Source: Barnesiella sp. (GTDB lineage: Bacteria; Bacteroidota; Bacteroidia; Bacteroidales; Muribaculaceae). Taken from it: 64,000 bases of DNA. This document shows, in pieces, positions 1 to 8,892 of this stretch. How positions within the stretch are numbered: the stretch's first letter is position 1; each line of letters starts with the position of its first letter. The DNA lies in contig JAAVFD010000006.1 of the NCBI GenBank assembly GCA_014800945.1, positions 25,508 through 89,507 of the forward strand, given 5' to 3'. The notes beneath the pieces were generated by a model. That model worked only from the letters and a program-made list of their open reading frames with translations. It did no database searches and was not told the origin of the DNA. Both the position numbers and the translations under genes were made by a program.

Positions 1-1188
1 CTCCGCTTCAAGATCTGGTGTGTATTGCCAGTTTGGGGTTGGATTGAATACCAGTGGAATACAGCCGTGTACAAGACATTCCATAATAGTTGAGGAGTAG
101 TGTGAAACAGCTACTTTTGTGCTGGCATAAACTTCTTCCAGAGGCGTGTTTGACACATCAAGAACATTTATCAGGGAATTGAGTTTTTCTTTGGTTTCGA
201 TATCTATTTTCGACTCCGGGTGCAGGCGGTACTGTATTGATAAATCCGGATTATTCACGGCTGTGTCAATAATCAGTTCGTAAAACCGGCGGAGGGTATT
301 GGTGGATGAGACGAAATAGGGCTCCTGAAGAAAGAATGTGATGCAGTTGTGATCTCCTGTTTTGAAAACGGGATACGGATATCCTCCTACAGAATATTCA
401 ATAAGCGGATTTCTGTGGTGCCATAAATCCTTAAACCGTTTGCCCCAGAGCACCATTTTTTTATATGGCATATTGGCAAATCCGGTATGGATGTGTGCCG
501 GCCAACCATGTTGAAACAGCACGGAATCTCCTCCTCTGGAATTACAGATAGAAGCCCAGATTTTGGCTTGAGTCTGACAACCGCACACGGTGTAAAATAC
601 CGGGGGCTCAATGCATTGGTCAAGACAAAGGATAGTATTTATATAAGAGAAGAAAAGAGGGAAATTCCTTTCTAAAAAATCGTTTCTGCAAACTCTTGTT
701 TTTGCATCAGGGAAGCGCATTACTGTAATGTTTTCAGGAATACCAAGGCTATCGAGTGCAATAATATTGTCTGAAATAAGGATTGCATCCCTCTTTTCTC
801 TTTTTATGAAGGGAATAAGATATGAAGCCATCCGTGTTATGTTTGCATAATATACAGGCTGCCCTTTGAAGGATTCAAGAATTTCAGCCCATTTTTGTAA
901 GTGTTGCGGTAAATTTCCGGTAAAGTTGAAATAATGTTTGTCTTTTTTATCAGGAATAGGAAGTTTTATAAGAATTTCAATTGCAGCGTCTTTTGACAGT
1001 CCGTTTTGTCGTAACAGGCAATAATCATCTCTGAGTCGGAAATGTAAGTAGTTAACATAACTTTCAAGAGTGGGAGCCAAATTAATGGATTCCATCTGAA
1101 TATATTTATTAATCAGATGGATCCATTTTCTGACTTTCATCTCAAGAACTGAAAAAAACTCATATAGATAATAATCTCCAGAGTTCAT
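1..1188 (-). CDS. Glycosyltransferase-like protein (capsule/sialyltransferase-like), C-terminus truncated by window edge; paralog of 7571..8872
   Basis: Open frame from ATG at 1188 through position 1 (absent from the ORF track because no stop is in the window); DNA 1-485 is about 98% identical to 7688-8172. Confidence 0.75.
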   Translation of the reverse strand, partial: MNSGDYYLYEFFSVLEMKVRKWIHLINKYIQMESINLAPTLESYVNYLHFRLRDDYCLLRQNGLSKDAAIEILIKLPIPDKKDKHYFNFTGNLPQHLQKWAEILESFKGQPVYYANITRMASYLIPFIKREKRDAILISDNIIALDSLGIPENITVMRFPDAKTRVCRNDFLERNFPLFFSYINTILCLDQCIEPPVFYTVCGCQTQAKIWASICNSRGGDSVLFQHGWPAHIHTGFANMPYKKMVLWGKRFKDLWHHRNPLIEYSVGGYPYPVFKTGDHNCITFFLQEPYFVSSTNTLRRFYELIIDTAVNNPDLSIQYRLHPESKIDIETKEKLNSLINVLDVSNTPLEEVYASTKVAVSHYSSTIMECLVHGCIPLVFNPTPNWQYTPDLEAE

Positions 1189-1193
1189 TCGTA

Positions 1194-4061
1194 TTATTTC
1201 TTTTTTGGTTGAATAGCGAATTTATATTGTATGTGAAGGAGTCCATATCGTGGAAGAACGTTGGTGTACACTTCGGTTTGAGCTTGGTCATTGACATTGT
1301 AAGTGACATTGTCAAGCTGATGTAGGAGATCAAATCCGTCCAGCATAATGAGCCATTTACCCCCTTTGACAGTGTATGTAATTCTCCCGTTCCAAACAGC
1401 CTTAGTTGAGTTGATGCTGCTTGCGGTATAGCCGTTTCTGCTATAAAAAGTCAAGTCTGTAGATATTCCGAACCGGCATGGGAGTGAAAACACCCCGTTA
1501 ATTCCATAATATGCATCTGTCGCAGAAAAGTTCTTGAACCCGGAGTCAGTGCCATGTGTATCGCGCCATTTTATGCCGCCCTTTAGTCCGATTTTCTGCT
1601 TGCCAATGCTCCAGTTGAAGTTTATAGTCTGGTTCAGAATAAGATTACTAACTATGTTTTTTGTGAAATCAGTTCCGGTCATAGCGAGCATACCTGTGCT
1701 GTTGCCATATCCTACCGTACTCCCTGAAGATATTGAAAACTGATTCCTTTTGCCGAATGTTTTGGAATATCTCTCGGTAAGATTTGCGTTCCAGTTCCCG
1801 CTAACATTATGCATCTGGTAAGTCCGTACACCGGTTTCAGGATTGTAACTGTATGAGTTAACCATTGCGTTTTCAATGACAGAGTATTTGAGTCCAATAT
1901 AGTTAGTCCATTTGTGTTTTGTCATTCCGAACAGTCTCCATTCAAGGCTGATATCGTTCGTTGCCGAATTCTTTAGATTAGGTGAGGCTGTGAATATATG
2001 AAGAGGGTCTCGGGTATTTACAACGTCAACGAGACGGTTAAGCTCAACCAATCTGTTGCTGCGGTTATAATTGAGTAGTAATTGATATTTTTGAGACTTG
2101 TTGAATGCGATTCTTGCTATCGGAACATTTATGTAGAGCGAATTTTTAGAAATATTCTGGTGAATGTCACCCTGCTTAAAATCAAGATGGCGCCAAGTAT
2201 AGTTAAAATCAGGCATTACTTGGATATCTATATCTCTCTTGTTGCTTAATGTAAAAGTGTGTATAAGATTGACAAAAAGGGATATCCTGTCATCAGTTTG
2301 TGTACTCAAATATGTTTGGTCCCTGTTAAGCGAAGACAGATAATTATCCGGTAGAATGCCAAAAACTCCTACATCTTCAAGTCGGTCGAGTTGGTATAGG
2401 TATGAATCCTTTGTTGCGCTTGTATGTGTCCATTGTGGCATAAAAGATAAATGACTACCGGGTTTGAAAGCATAAGAATAAGCTGTGTTCGCTGTAATTG
2501 ACCAGGAGTTGTCGGGATGATTTTTTGAAAACTGATAGTCTGTAGTATGACTTTCAGAAGTATGGTAATTTATATCAAAGCGATTAAATTCGCTATAGTG
2601 ATGTCTTCTATAGTCTCCGAATACTCGAAATAAGATAAGATCCGGTGTATGTGGAATTTTAAATGTTGATTCTAATCGCCCACCTGCACCGAAAGTGTTA
2701 CCACTGCTGAGGGATTGAGTAAGTGAAGTATAAACTGGGTTATCGACAAAAGAAGACAGTTCTCCACTGAAAATCTGCTCAAGTAATGTCTCACTTAGCT
2801 GTTGAGTAGCTGAGTTAAATGTCCCAGACAGTTTTTTTGTGAATTCGTTAAAATTACTGTAATTTATATGTGCATTCACGGCATAAAGTTGTTTACCGGG
2901 CCGCAGCAATAAAGTATGGTTTGATTTAACATTAAAATTGCGAGATATGGCATTTGTAAAAGCGGCGCCAAAAGTATTTCTATTAGTATGGAAATCTGTA
3001 GTATAAGTGTCGGATTCGTTAAAAGATCTGGTGTGATCAACTGTAGCATCTCCTTTTAATTCCCACTTGTTTCCTTCACCGCTAATGTTATAATCAATTC
3101 CCCCCATTTTGTTTCGGGTGTCTCCTGGAGTAGTAGAAGCTCTCCATGCGGTATTTTCACCTGGAGTTCGGTTATCATTAAGATTGTTGATGTTAGCTAT
3201 TAAAGCAATGCGTGAACGTGAGGTGTACCACATGCTGAACAATCGTGCCATATATCGTTCTGCTGTTCCTCCTCCAGCTTCTATATTGCCCATATATCCG
3301 TTCAGATACTCTTTTTTTAGATTGACATCCATCACATATTCGCTGTCCCCAAGGTCTTGTCCTGCAAATATGCTGGTTTCGCTCATTTTATCATATACCT
3401 TAACCTTGTTTACAGTATAAGCGCCCAAATTATTGAGCATAACGAGTTTATTACCCTTAAAAAAATCTTTTCCGTTAAGGAGTAGGCTTTCTACTTTCTT
3501 TCCGTTTACGAAAATTTCACCGTTATCATTCATCTCAACTCCCGGCATCTGTTTGATAAGCGCATCAAGCATAGACCCTTCCGGTAGTTTGAACGCATCG
3601 GCATTATATACAAGTGTATCGCCTGCCATATAAAATTTTACTTTCGTGGCAGTAACTGTTGCACCTTCAAGATTTTTGGATTTTTTATAAAATTCAAGGT
3701 CGGGAATCAGTAAAGATGTTTCTCTTGCCCCTATTTTATCAATATTAATAGTGGTATAAACGGTATCATACCCCTCAGCAAATGCTTTTAAGATATATGT
3801 ATCAGGATTTCTGGGAACATTGAAATTAATGGTGACATTTAGCTTCATATTGTCTCTGCTACCAGTCCATATACTGTTTGTCTTGGAATAGATAGTGTCA
3901 GTTTTACTTTCGGAAAGTAAAATGGCGTTGACTTTATCAATGGCATTACCGGTCCAGCCATCTATTACATTAGCTTTGACTGTAAATGCATTTGTATCCT
4001 GAGCAAGAGTTAATGAAATAGAAGAAGCAAAGAATAGCAAAAATGTTACGAGTATTTTCAT
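1194..4061 (-). CDS. Outer-membrane beta-barrel / TonB-dependent-receptor-like protein with signal peptide, N-terminal Ig/CarboxypepD_reg-like domain and plug
   Basis: 955 aa; signal peptide; plug-like GDTLVYNADAFKLPEGSMLDALIKQMPGVE; paralog of 8893..11760 (also 955 aa). Confidence 0.8.
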   Translation of the reverse strand: MKILVTFLLFFASSISLTLAQDTNAFTVKANVIDGWTGNAIDKVNAILLSESKTDTIYSKTNSIWTGSRDNMKLNVTINFNVPRNPDTYILKAFAEGYDTVYTTINIDKIGARETSLLIPDLEFYKKSKNLEGATVTATKVKFYMAGDTLVYNADAFKLPEGSMLDALIKQMPGVEMNDNGEIFVNGKKVESLLLNGKDFFKGNKLVMLNNLGAYTVNKVKVYDKMSETSIFAGQDLGDSEYVMDVNLKKEYLNGYMGNIEAGGGTAERYMARLFSMWYTSRSRIALIANINNLNDNRTPGENTAWRASTTPGDTRNKMGGIDYNISGEGNKWELKGDATVDHTRSFNESDTYTTDFHTNRNTFGAAFTNAISRNFNVKSNHTLLLRPGKQLYAVNAHINYSNFNEFTKKLSGTFNSATQQLSETLLEQIFSGELSSFVDNPVYTSLTQSLSSGNTFGAGGRLESTFKIPHTPDLILFRVFGDYRRHHYSEFNRFDINYHTSESHTTDYQFSKNHPDNSWSITANTAYSYAFKPGSHLSFMPQWTHTSATKDSYLYQLDRLEDVGVFGILPDNYLSSLNRDQTYLSTQTDDRISLFVNLIHTFTLSNKRDIDIQVMPDFNYTWRHLDFKQGDIHQNISKNSLYINVPIARIAFNKSQKYQLLLNYNRSNRLVELNRLVDVVNTRDPLHIFTASPNLKNSATNDISLEWRLFGMTKHKWTNYIGLKYSVIENAMVNSYSYNPETGVRTYQMHNVSGNWNANLTERYSKTFGKRNQFSISSGSTVGYGNSTGMLAMTGTDFTKNIVSNLILNQTINFNWSIGKQKIGLKGGIKWRDTHGTDSGFKNFSATDAYYGINGVFSLPCRFGISTDLTFYSRNGYTASSINSTKAVWNGRITYTVKGGKWLIMLDGFDLLHQLDNVTYNVNDQAQTEVYTNVLPRYGLLHIQYKFAIQPKKK

Positions 4062-4063
4062 GG

Positions 4064-5368
4064 TTAGTTTTGTTTCTGTTTTTGTTTGTTTAATAGCTGT
4101 GTTTTATATTTGTAATGAAGCGTGAGGTATTCATCAAGACTATTTTTCATTAGAGGACAAACTGATGGTTTTAACCCTTGCTCAAAGCGTTTGATTCTGT
4201 CGTATGGGCAACCACCATTGCATACAGGAAAAAGAATACAGTCATTACATTCCGTGTCTGTAAGTGCATCCGCCCTCATTTTGTAAGCAATATATTTACT
4301 TTCGTCCATAGTCTTATCACCAAGTTTCCCAAATACTCTATTGGGATTTCCAACATCGTTCCAGCAGCCGTATAATTCTCCTTCAGGACCTATTACATAT
4401 GTACCTACACTTCTTATAGCGCATTCAGCTCGTCTATTGCTGGGATAAAAGTTATTGAAGAAAATGTGATGTTCATTAAATAACTTTACAATAAAATCGT
4501 GCCTCTCTTGCTGATTGTATAAACACGATGTGCCTTTTTCGGTGGGATCTGATGTAAATGCAGGTGTGATACTTATTTTATGTTTATATTTTTCAGAAAA
4601 AAAATGATGAAGTTTAATATATTCAGACTGATTCTCTTTGTCAATATTAACTCTGATGTTAATTCTTGTTTTTGGTGCGTATTTTGTTAAAATTTCTATG
4701 GACTCCAATATTCTCTTGAAAGTGCCAACACCGTTTTTTAGTGCCCTACGTTTATTATGGGTTTCCTCCATGCCATCTAAGGTGATCTGAATACTATTTA
4801 TATGTAGTTTTTCAAATTTTTCAGCTTTCTGTTTAGTTATTAGATACCCATTAGAAATCATACCTGAATTATATTGTATTCCAAGTTCAAGCATTTTTTT
4901 TGTTAGTGATTCTATCCGGTCAAAAGCAAGAAGTGGTTCACCCCCAAACCATGTTATACTTAGTGTCTTTACGCTTGGCTTAGTTTTGATGAAAGATACA
5001 ATTCTATCTTCTACTTCATTGCTCATAGTCTTATTTGCGTGCTCAAATTCAAAGCAGTAAGGACAAGAAAAATTACAGGCAAGTGTGGGATTTATTGTAA
5101 GAGAAAGTCTGGAATTATCAAATCGGTTTAATAATGTAGTGAATTTAATTTTCTCAATTTCCTGTATATCGTCATTAGTAAGAGCTTTCATTCTTCTTAG
5201 ATTTTCTGATAACTCTTCATCTTCAATCGTTACATCTTTGCCAATAATAAATTCAGATAGTTGATGGTATAATTCACTGTCTAATTCAGCGAAAGAATTA
5301 GACAGTGAATTGTACAAGAGAAAATGATTCTCGTGGCAAAATAAATGGTTGAATTTAGACCACTTCAT
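4064..5368 (-). CDS. Radical SAM/SPASM peptide maturase
   Basis: CNFSCPYC (CX3CX2C) and C-terminal SPASM cysteines CNDCILFPVCNGGCPYDR...CPL; adjacent to Cys-rich peptide gene. Confidence 0.9.
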   Translation of the reverse strand: MKWSKFNHLFCHENHFLLYNSLSNSFAELDSELYHQLSEFIIGKDVTIEDEELSENLRRMKALTNDDIQEIEKIKFTTLLNRFDNSRLSLTINPTLACNFSCPYCFEFEHANKTMSNEVEDRIVSFIKTKPSVKTLSITWFGGEPLLAFDRIESLTKKMLELGIQYNSGMISNGYLITKQKAEKFEKLHINSIQITLDGMEETHNKRRALKNGVGTFKRILESIEILTKYAPKTRINIRVNIDKENQSEYIKLHHFFSEKYKHKISITPAFTSDPTEKGTSCLYNQQERHDFIVKLFNEHHIFFNNFYPSNRRAECAIRSVGTYVIGPEGELYGCWNDVGNPNRVFGKLGDKTMDESKYIAYKMRADALTDTECNDCILFPVCNGGCPYDRIKRFEQGLKPSVCPLMKNSLDEYLTLHYKYKTQLLNKQKQKQN

Positions 5369-5374
5369 AAAAGA

Positions 5375-5620
5375 TTAAATGTCAAAATTGTAAGCGCCAC
5401 AAGTTGAAAATTGTCCGCAATGAAATAATCCCTCACATCCTTCCGGACTTTCTTCACACATATCAGAATTGAAACTTTTACATTGATCTTTGATTCCTGA
5501 ATTTTCGGGGCATACGATGAATTTTCCACAATTGTCTCCACCCAAAATATGAGATTCTCCCTCAGGTGTTAATGTGATTTCGGGACGCGGTAGTTCAATA
5601 AATTTGAATTTTTTGTTCAT
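5375..5620 (-). CDS. Cys-rich RiPP precursor peptide (leader ending ILGG, 7-Cys core)
   Basis: 81 aa MNKKFKFIELPRPEITLTPEGESHILGG|DNCGKFIVCPENSG...; leader shared with 13158..13433, core divergent; next to rSAM maturase. Confidence 0.8.
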   Translation of the reverse strand: MNKKFKFIELPRPEITLTPEGESHILGGDNCGKFIVCPENSGIKDQCKSFNSDMCEESPEGCEGLFHCGQFSTCGAYNFDI

Positions 5621-5632
5621 GATAATTAAAGT

Positions 5633-6292
5633 TTAATTGTTAATAATAGCCTCGGCAAAAAGCCAGTCGGTTTCTGTGTCAATATCAATATATTTGCTAT
5701 CAGATGTTTCTATAATGCAAACCTTATTAGAGATTAGTTTTTTAGTTTTTTTTATTTGCTCTACAGTGGATGCATAAAAAGCACCTGATTCAATAAGGAT
5801 TCCGGAATAATTCTGGCGTAAGGGCTTGTTGTCAAGATTATACGATAACGGGTAACCGTCCTCATGCCAGATAAATCTTTTTATTCTGCGGCAGGATATA
5901 AACGAGTCAAAGGCTGCATCTTCCATTTTGTTGCATAAGTTCCTGAAATCTTCAGGCTTGGTGAAAGGTGATGTAGCCTGAGCAAGAATGAATTTGGTGG
6001 TAGAATCGGGATTTGTACTGCTGATAAACTCCATTATGACTTCTGTGACATTTGCCTTATCACTTGCAGATGCTTCACTTCTATGGAATATGTTGACTTG
6101 CGGATATATGGAGTTGATATAATCAACCGCTCTTTCATCATCTGTTGCAACCCAAATTTCATCGGCGGTATTGGAGGCAATAATGGCATTCAGTACCCAT
6201 GCAAGCAGTGGCTTGTCGCCAAGAATCCTCATGTTTTTGCCGGGGATTTCTTTGCTGCCCTTGCGTATCGGAATGAAATAAATGGTGCTCAT
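5633..6292 (-). CDS. Acylneuraminate (CMP-nonulosonate) cytidylyltransferase-like protein
   Basis: IPIRKGSKEIPGKNMRILGDKPLLAW motif; 219 aa. Confidence 0.85.
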   Translation of the reverse strand: MSTIYFIPIRKGSKEIPGKNMRILGDKPLLAWVLNAIIASNTADEIWVATDDERAVDYINSIYPQVNIFHRSEASASDKANVTEVIMEFISSTNPDSTTKFILAQATSPFTKPEDFRNLCNKMEDAAFDSFISCRRIKRFIWHEDGYPLSYNLDNKPLRQNYSGILIESGAFYASTVEQIKKTKKLISNKVCIIETSDSKYIDIDTETDWLFAEAIINN

Positions 6293-6403
6293 AAGCTGCG
6301 TTTGTTGTTTGTTTACAAATATAGCTTGCAGCAGAGCACCGCAGGTTAGAGACGGATCGATATAATAGTCCTCATAATGACGTGTAAGTGATTGAAAATG
6401 AGA

Positions 6404-6429
6404 GTGAGGACTGAAAATATTTTCCTCAT
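6404..6429. promoter_or_regulatory. Candidate operator dyad GTGAGGA-N12-TCCTCAT (cassette A)
   Basis: Same position and same 12-nt spacing as 14217-14242 between regulator stop and cytidylyltransferase start. Confidence 0.55.
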
Positions 6430-6437
6430 GCTGAATT

Positions 6438-7478
6438 TCAGCCGTTTAGCTGCATTTTTGAGGATAACTCTTCCCGGTCCGGTGCATCTGATTCGAGTAT
6501 CTTGTCCCTAAGCCGTGTGCGCCGGTTGTAGAAATTTTTGATTTTGCTGTCGGTGAACAGGCAGATAGCTTTAGGTGAGAATCCGGCATACAGATATGTT
6601 AGGAAAGCAACGTCTTTATTGCTAAGCTTCGGCATCTGGGTTCTGATTCGGGTTATAATGCCGTTGTTGTAGGTATTTACCAGCTCTTCGAGTTCGACAA
6701 GTGATTTGGTGCTACGCAATTCGGTAATCTGCCGTTCAAGTTCTTTATGAACAGAAATTCTCACACTGTCGGTTTCCGCATCTTTTTTATTGAAGTATTC
6801 ATCGCAAAGGCGGTTGAATACCTCCCATCTGCCGGAATAGAGTTCTTTTATTTTTTTGTCAAGTTCTGCATTATTAGAGTTGCTACATTCAAGTTGCTGT
6901 CCAAGGTGTATTATTTCTTCACTTTTTTTCCTTCTTGCGTTTTTATATAAAAGTATGAGACCGAGTATAGAAAATCCGGTAATGATGCTTAGAATGACAA
7001 TGATATATTTTTGATGCGGGCTTGGAGGTGTCTCTTTCTTTAGGTATGGTGTTCTAAAGTATGTGGAGCCTGAGAATTTTCCTAAGGAAGTATTTAGTGA
7101 GCAAACATCGCTATCTTTGAAAAGCTGTCTATAGGGGAATCGTATTATACAGTGCCATGAGATAAGGCTGTCAGAAGAAAGATCCTCTATAGGGACATTC
7201 ATATTAAAAGGTTCAATTGGCTTGAATAATGAATCACAAAAGATACCTTCAGCCGAATAGACTTCAAAAGGTTTCCCTTTCGAGGAAATGTCTAATCTTA
7301 TTTCAAAATCCACCTGCGAGTCGTTTGATAGCCCGGAAAATTTGACAAAAAAAGTATCCGGCATTTCAGGTGCATATTTTGCAGTCCGCTCAATAATATT
7401 TTGGGCTAACGCAGAGCTACCATTATCCCAAAGTGTTATTGATAGTATGAGGAATATAATATGCTTAAAATAAGTCAT
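6438..7478 (-). CDS. Membrane-anchored sensor/regulator: signal peptide, periplasmic domain, TM helix, coiled coil, C-terminal HTH-like domain
   Basis: 346 aa; TM IIVILSIITGFSILGLILLY; C-terminal LSNKDVAFLTYLYAGFSPKAICLFTDSKIKNFYNRRTRLRDKI. Confidence 0.65.
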   Translation of the reverse strand: MTYFKHIIFLILSITLWDNGSSALAQNIIERTAKYAPEMPDTFFVKFSGLSNDSQVDFEIRLDISSKGKPFEVYSAEGIFCDSLFKPIEPFNMNVPIEDLSSDSLISWHCIIRFPYRQLFKDSDVCSLNTSLGKFSGSTYFRTPYLKKETPPSPHQKYIIVILSIITGFSILGLILLYKNARRKKSEEIIHLGQQLECSNSNNAELDKKIKELYSGRWEVFNRLCDEYFNKKDAETDSVRISVHKELERQITELRSTKSLVELEELVNTYNNGIITRIRTQMPKLSNKDVAFLTYLYAGFSPKAICLFTDSKIKNFYNRRTRLRDKILESDAPDREELSSKMQLNG

Positions 7479-7570
7479 GTATGGACAAACTTATCAAATA
7501 TTCTGAAACCAAAGGCAAAGGTATAAATAATTTGTCAATACAAGATTCCTAACGTTCGATAGTTATGCCT

Positions 7571-8872
7571 TCATCCGGAAACCGGCTCATACCATTCGGC
7601 TATTTTATGTTCAGGGATATCGGTGTTGAGTGCAAAAGGGAGTTTGGTTCGGAATTCATGTTCGGATGTAGAAATATATCCGATTGACTCCGCTTCAAGA
7701 TCTGGGGTATATTGCCAGTTTGGGGTTGGATTGAATACCAGTGGAATACAGCCGTGCACAAGACATTCCATAATAGTTGAGGAGTAGTGTGAAACAGCTA
7801 CTTTTGTGCTGGCATATACTTCTTCCAGAGGCGTGTTTGACACATCAAGAACATTTATCAGGGAATTGAGTTTTTCTTTGGTTTCGATATCTATTTTCGA
7901 CTCCGGGTGCAGGCGGTACTGTATTGATAAATCCGGATTATTCCCGGCTGTGTTAATAATCAGTTCGTAAAACCGGCGGAGGGTATTGGTGGATGAGACG
8001 AAATAGGGTTCCTGAAGAAAGAATGTGATGCAGTTGTGATCTCCTGTTTTGAGAACGGGATACGGATATCCTCCTACAGAATATTCAATAAGCGGATTCC
8101 TGTGGTGCCATAAATCCTTAAACCGTTTGCCCCAGAGCACCATCTTTTTATATGGCATATTGGCAAATCCGGCATGGATATGTGCTGGCCATCCGTGCTG
8201 AAACAAAACCGATTCTCCGCCTCTGGAATTACATATTGAAGCCCATATTTTAGCCTGAGTCTGACAGCCACAAACACTGTAAAATACCGGTGGCTCCAAG
8301 CACCGGTCAAGAAGAGCTATGGTATTGGAAAATGAGTGAAATAAAGGGAAATTATATTCAAGAAAGTCATTTACGAAAAGTCTGCAACCGGAATCAACAA
8401 ATCTTACAATAGTAATGTTCCCAACGCTTTTTATAGATTCAATATTTGGGCGGCACTCTGTTACTAAAGTGGAGTTTCCGGTACGATTTTTTATGAATGG
8501 AAGGAGGTACTCAATCATTCGGGAAATGTGAGCGTAAAAAACAGGTTGTCCTTTTAAGGGACTTAAAATATCGTTCCATTTAGAGATAATATTCTGTTTT
8601 GTTAGCAGGGTATGAATCCCTTTAGGTGTGTTTTTAGGCAGAGGTAGTTTAACAAGAAGCGAAAGCGCTGACTGCGGGGACATACCGTCACACCGCAGTC
8701 GGCAGTATTCGTTTCGAATTGGATAGTAAGCATAGTTGACAAAGCTTTCTAACGGATTGCGAAGATCAGTATCACCTAAGTATGTGTGCTTCCCAAGACA
8801 GTCAGCCCATTCGGCTATTTTTTTCTCAAGCATCAAGAAAAACTCCGATATATAATAATCCGGTTGCACCAT
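7571..8872 (-). CDS. Glycosyltransferase-like protein (capsule/sialyltransferase-like)
   Basis: 433 aa; LFQHGWPAHIH, YRLHPES (HP motif), HYSSTIMECLVHGCIP (SS/T motif). Confidence 0.65.
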   Translation of the reverse strand: MVQPDYYISEFFLMLEKKIAEWADCLGKHTYLGDTDLRNPLESFVNYAYYPIRNEYCRLRCDGMSPQSALSLLVKLPLPKNTPKGIHTLLTKQNIISKWNDILSPLKGQPVFYAHISRMIEYLLPFIKNRTGNSTLVTECRPNIESIKSVGNITIVRFVDSGCRLFVNDFLEYNFPLFHSFSNTIALLDRCLEPPVFYSVCGCQTQAKIWASICNSRGGESVLFQHGWPAHIHAGFANMPYKKMVLWGKRFKDLWHHRNPLIEYSVGGYPYPVLKTGDHNCITFFLQEPYFVSSTNTLRRFYELIINTAGNNPDLSIQYRLHPESKIDIETKEKLNSLINVLDVSNTPLEEVYASTKVAVSHYSSTIMECLVHGCIPLVFNPTPNWQYTPDLEAESIGYISTSEHEFRTKLPFALNTDIPEHKIAEWYEPVSG

Positions 8873-8892
8873 CTTTTTGGAATAGATTTGTA

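Noticed and set aside
387-623. 78-aa minus ORF, similar to 8074..8310
   Set aside because: Alternative reading frame inside the glycosyltransferase-like paralogs; its similarity to its partner only reflects the DNA duplication
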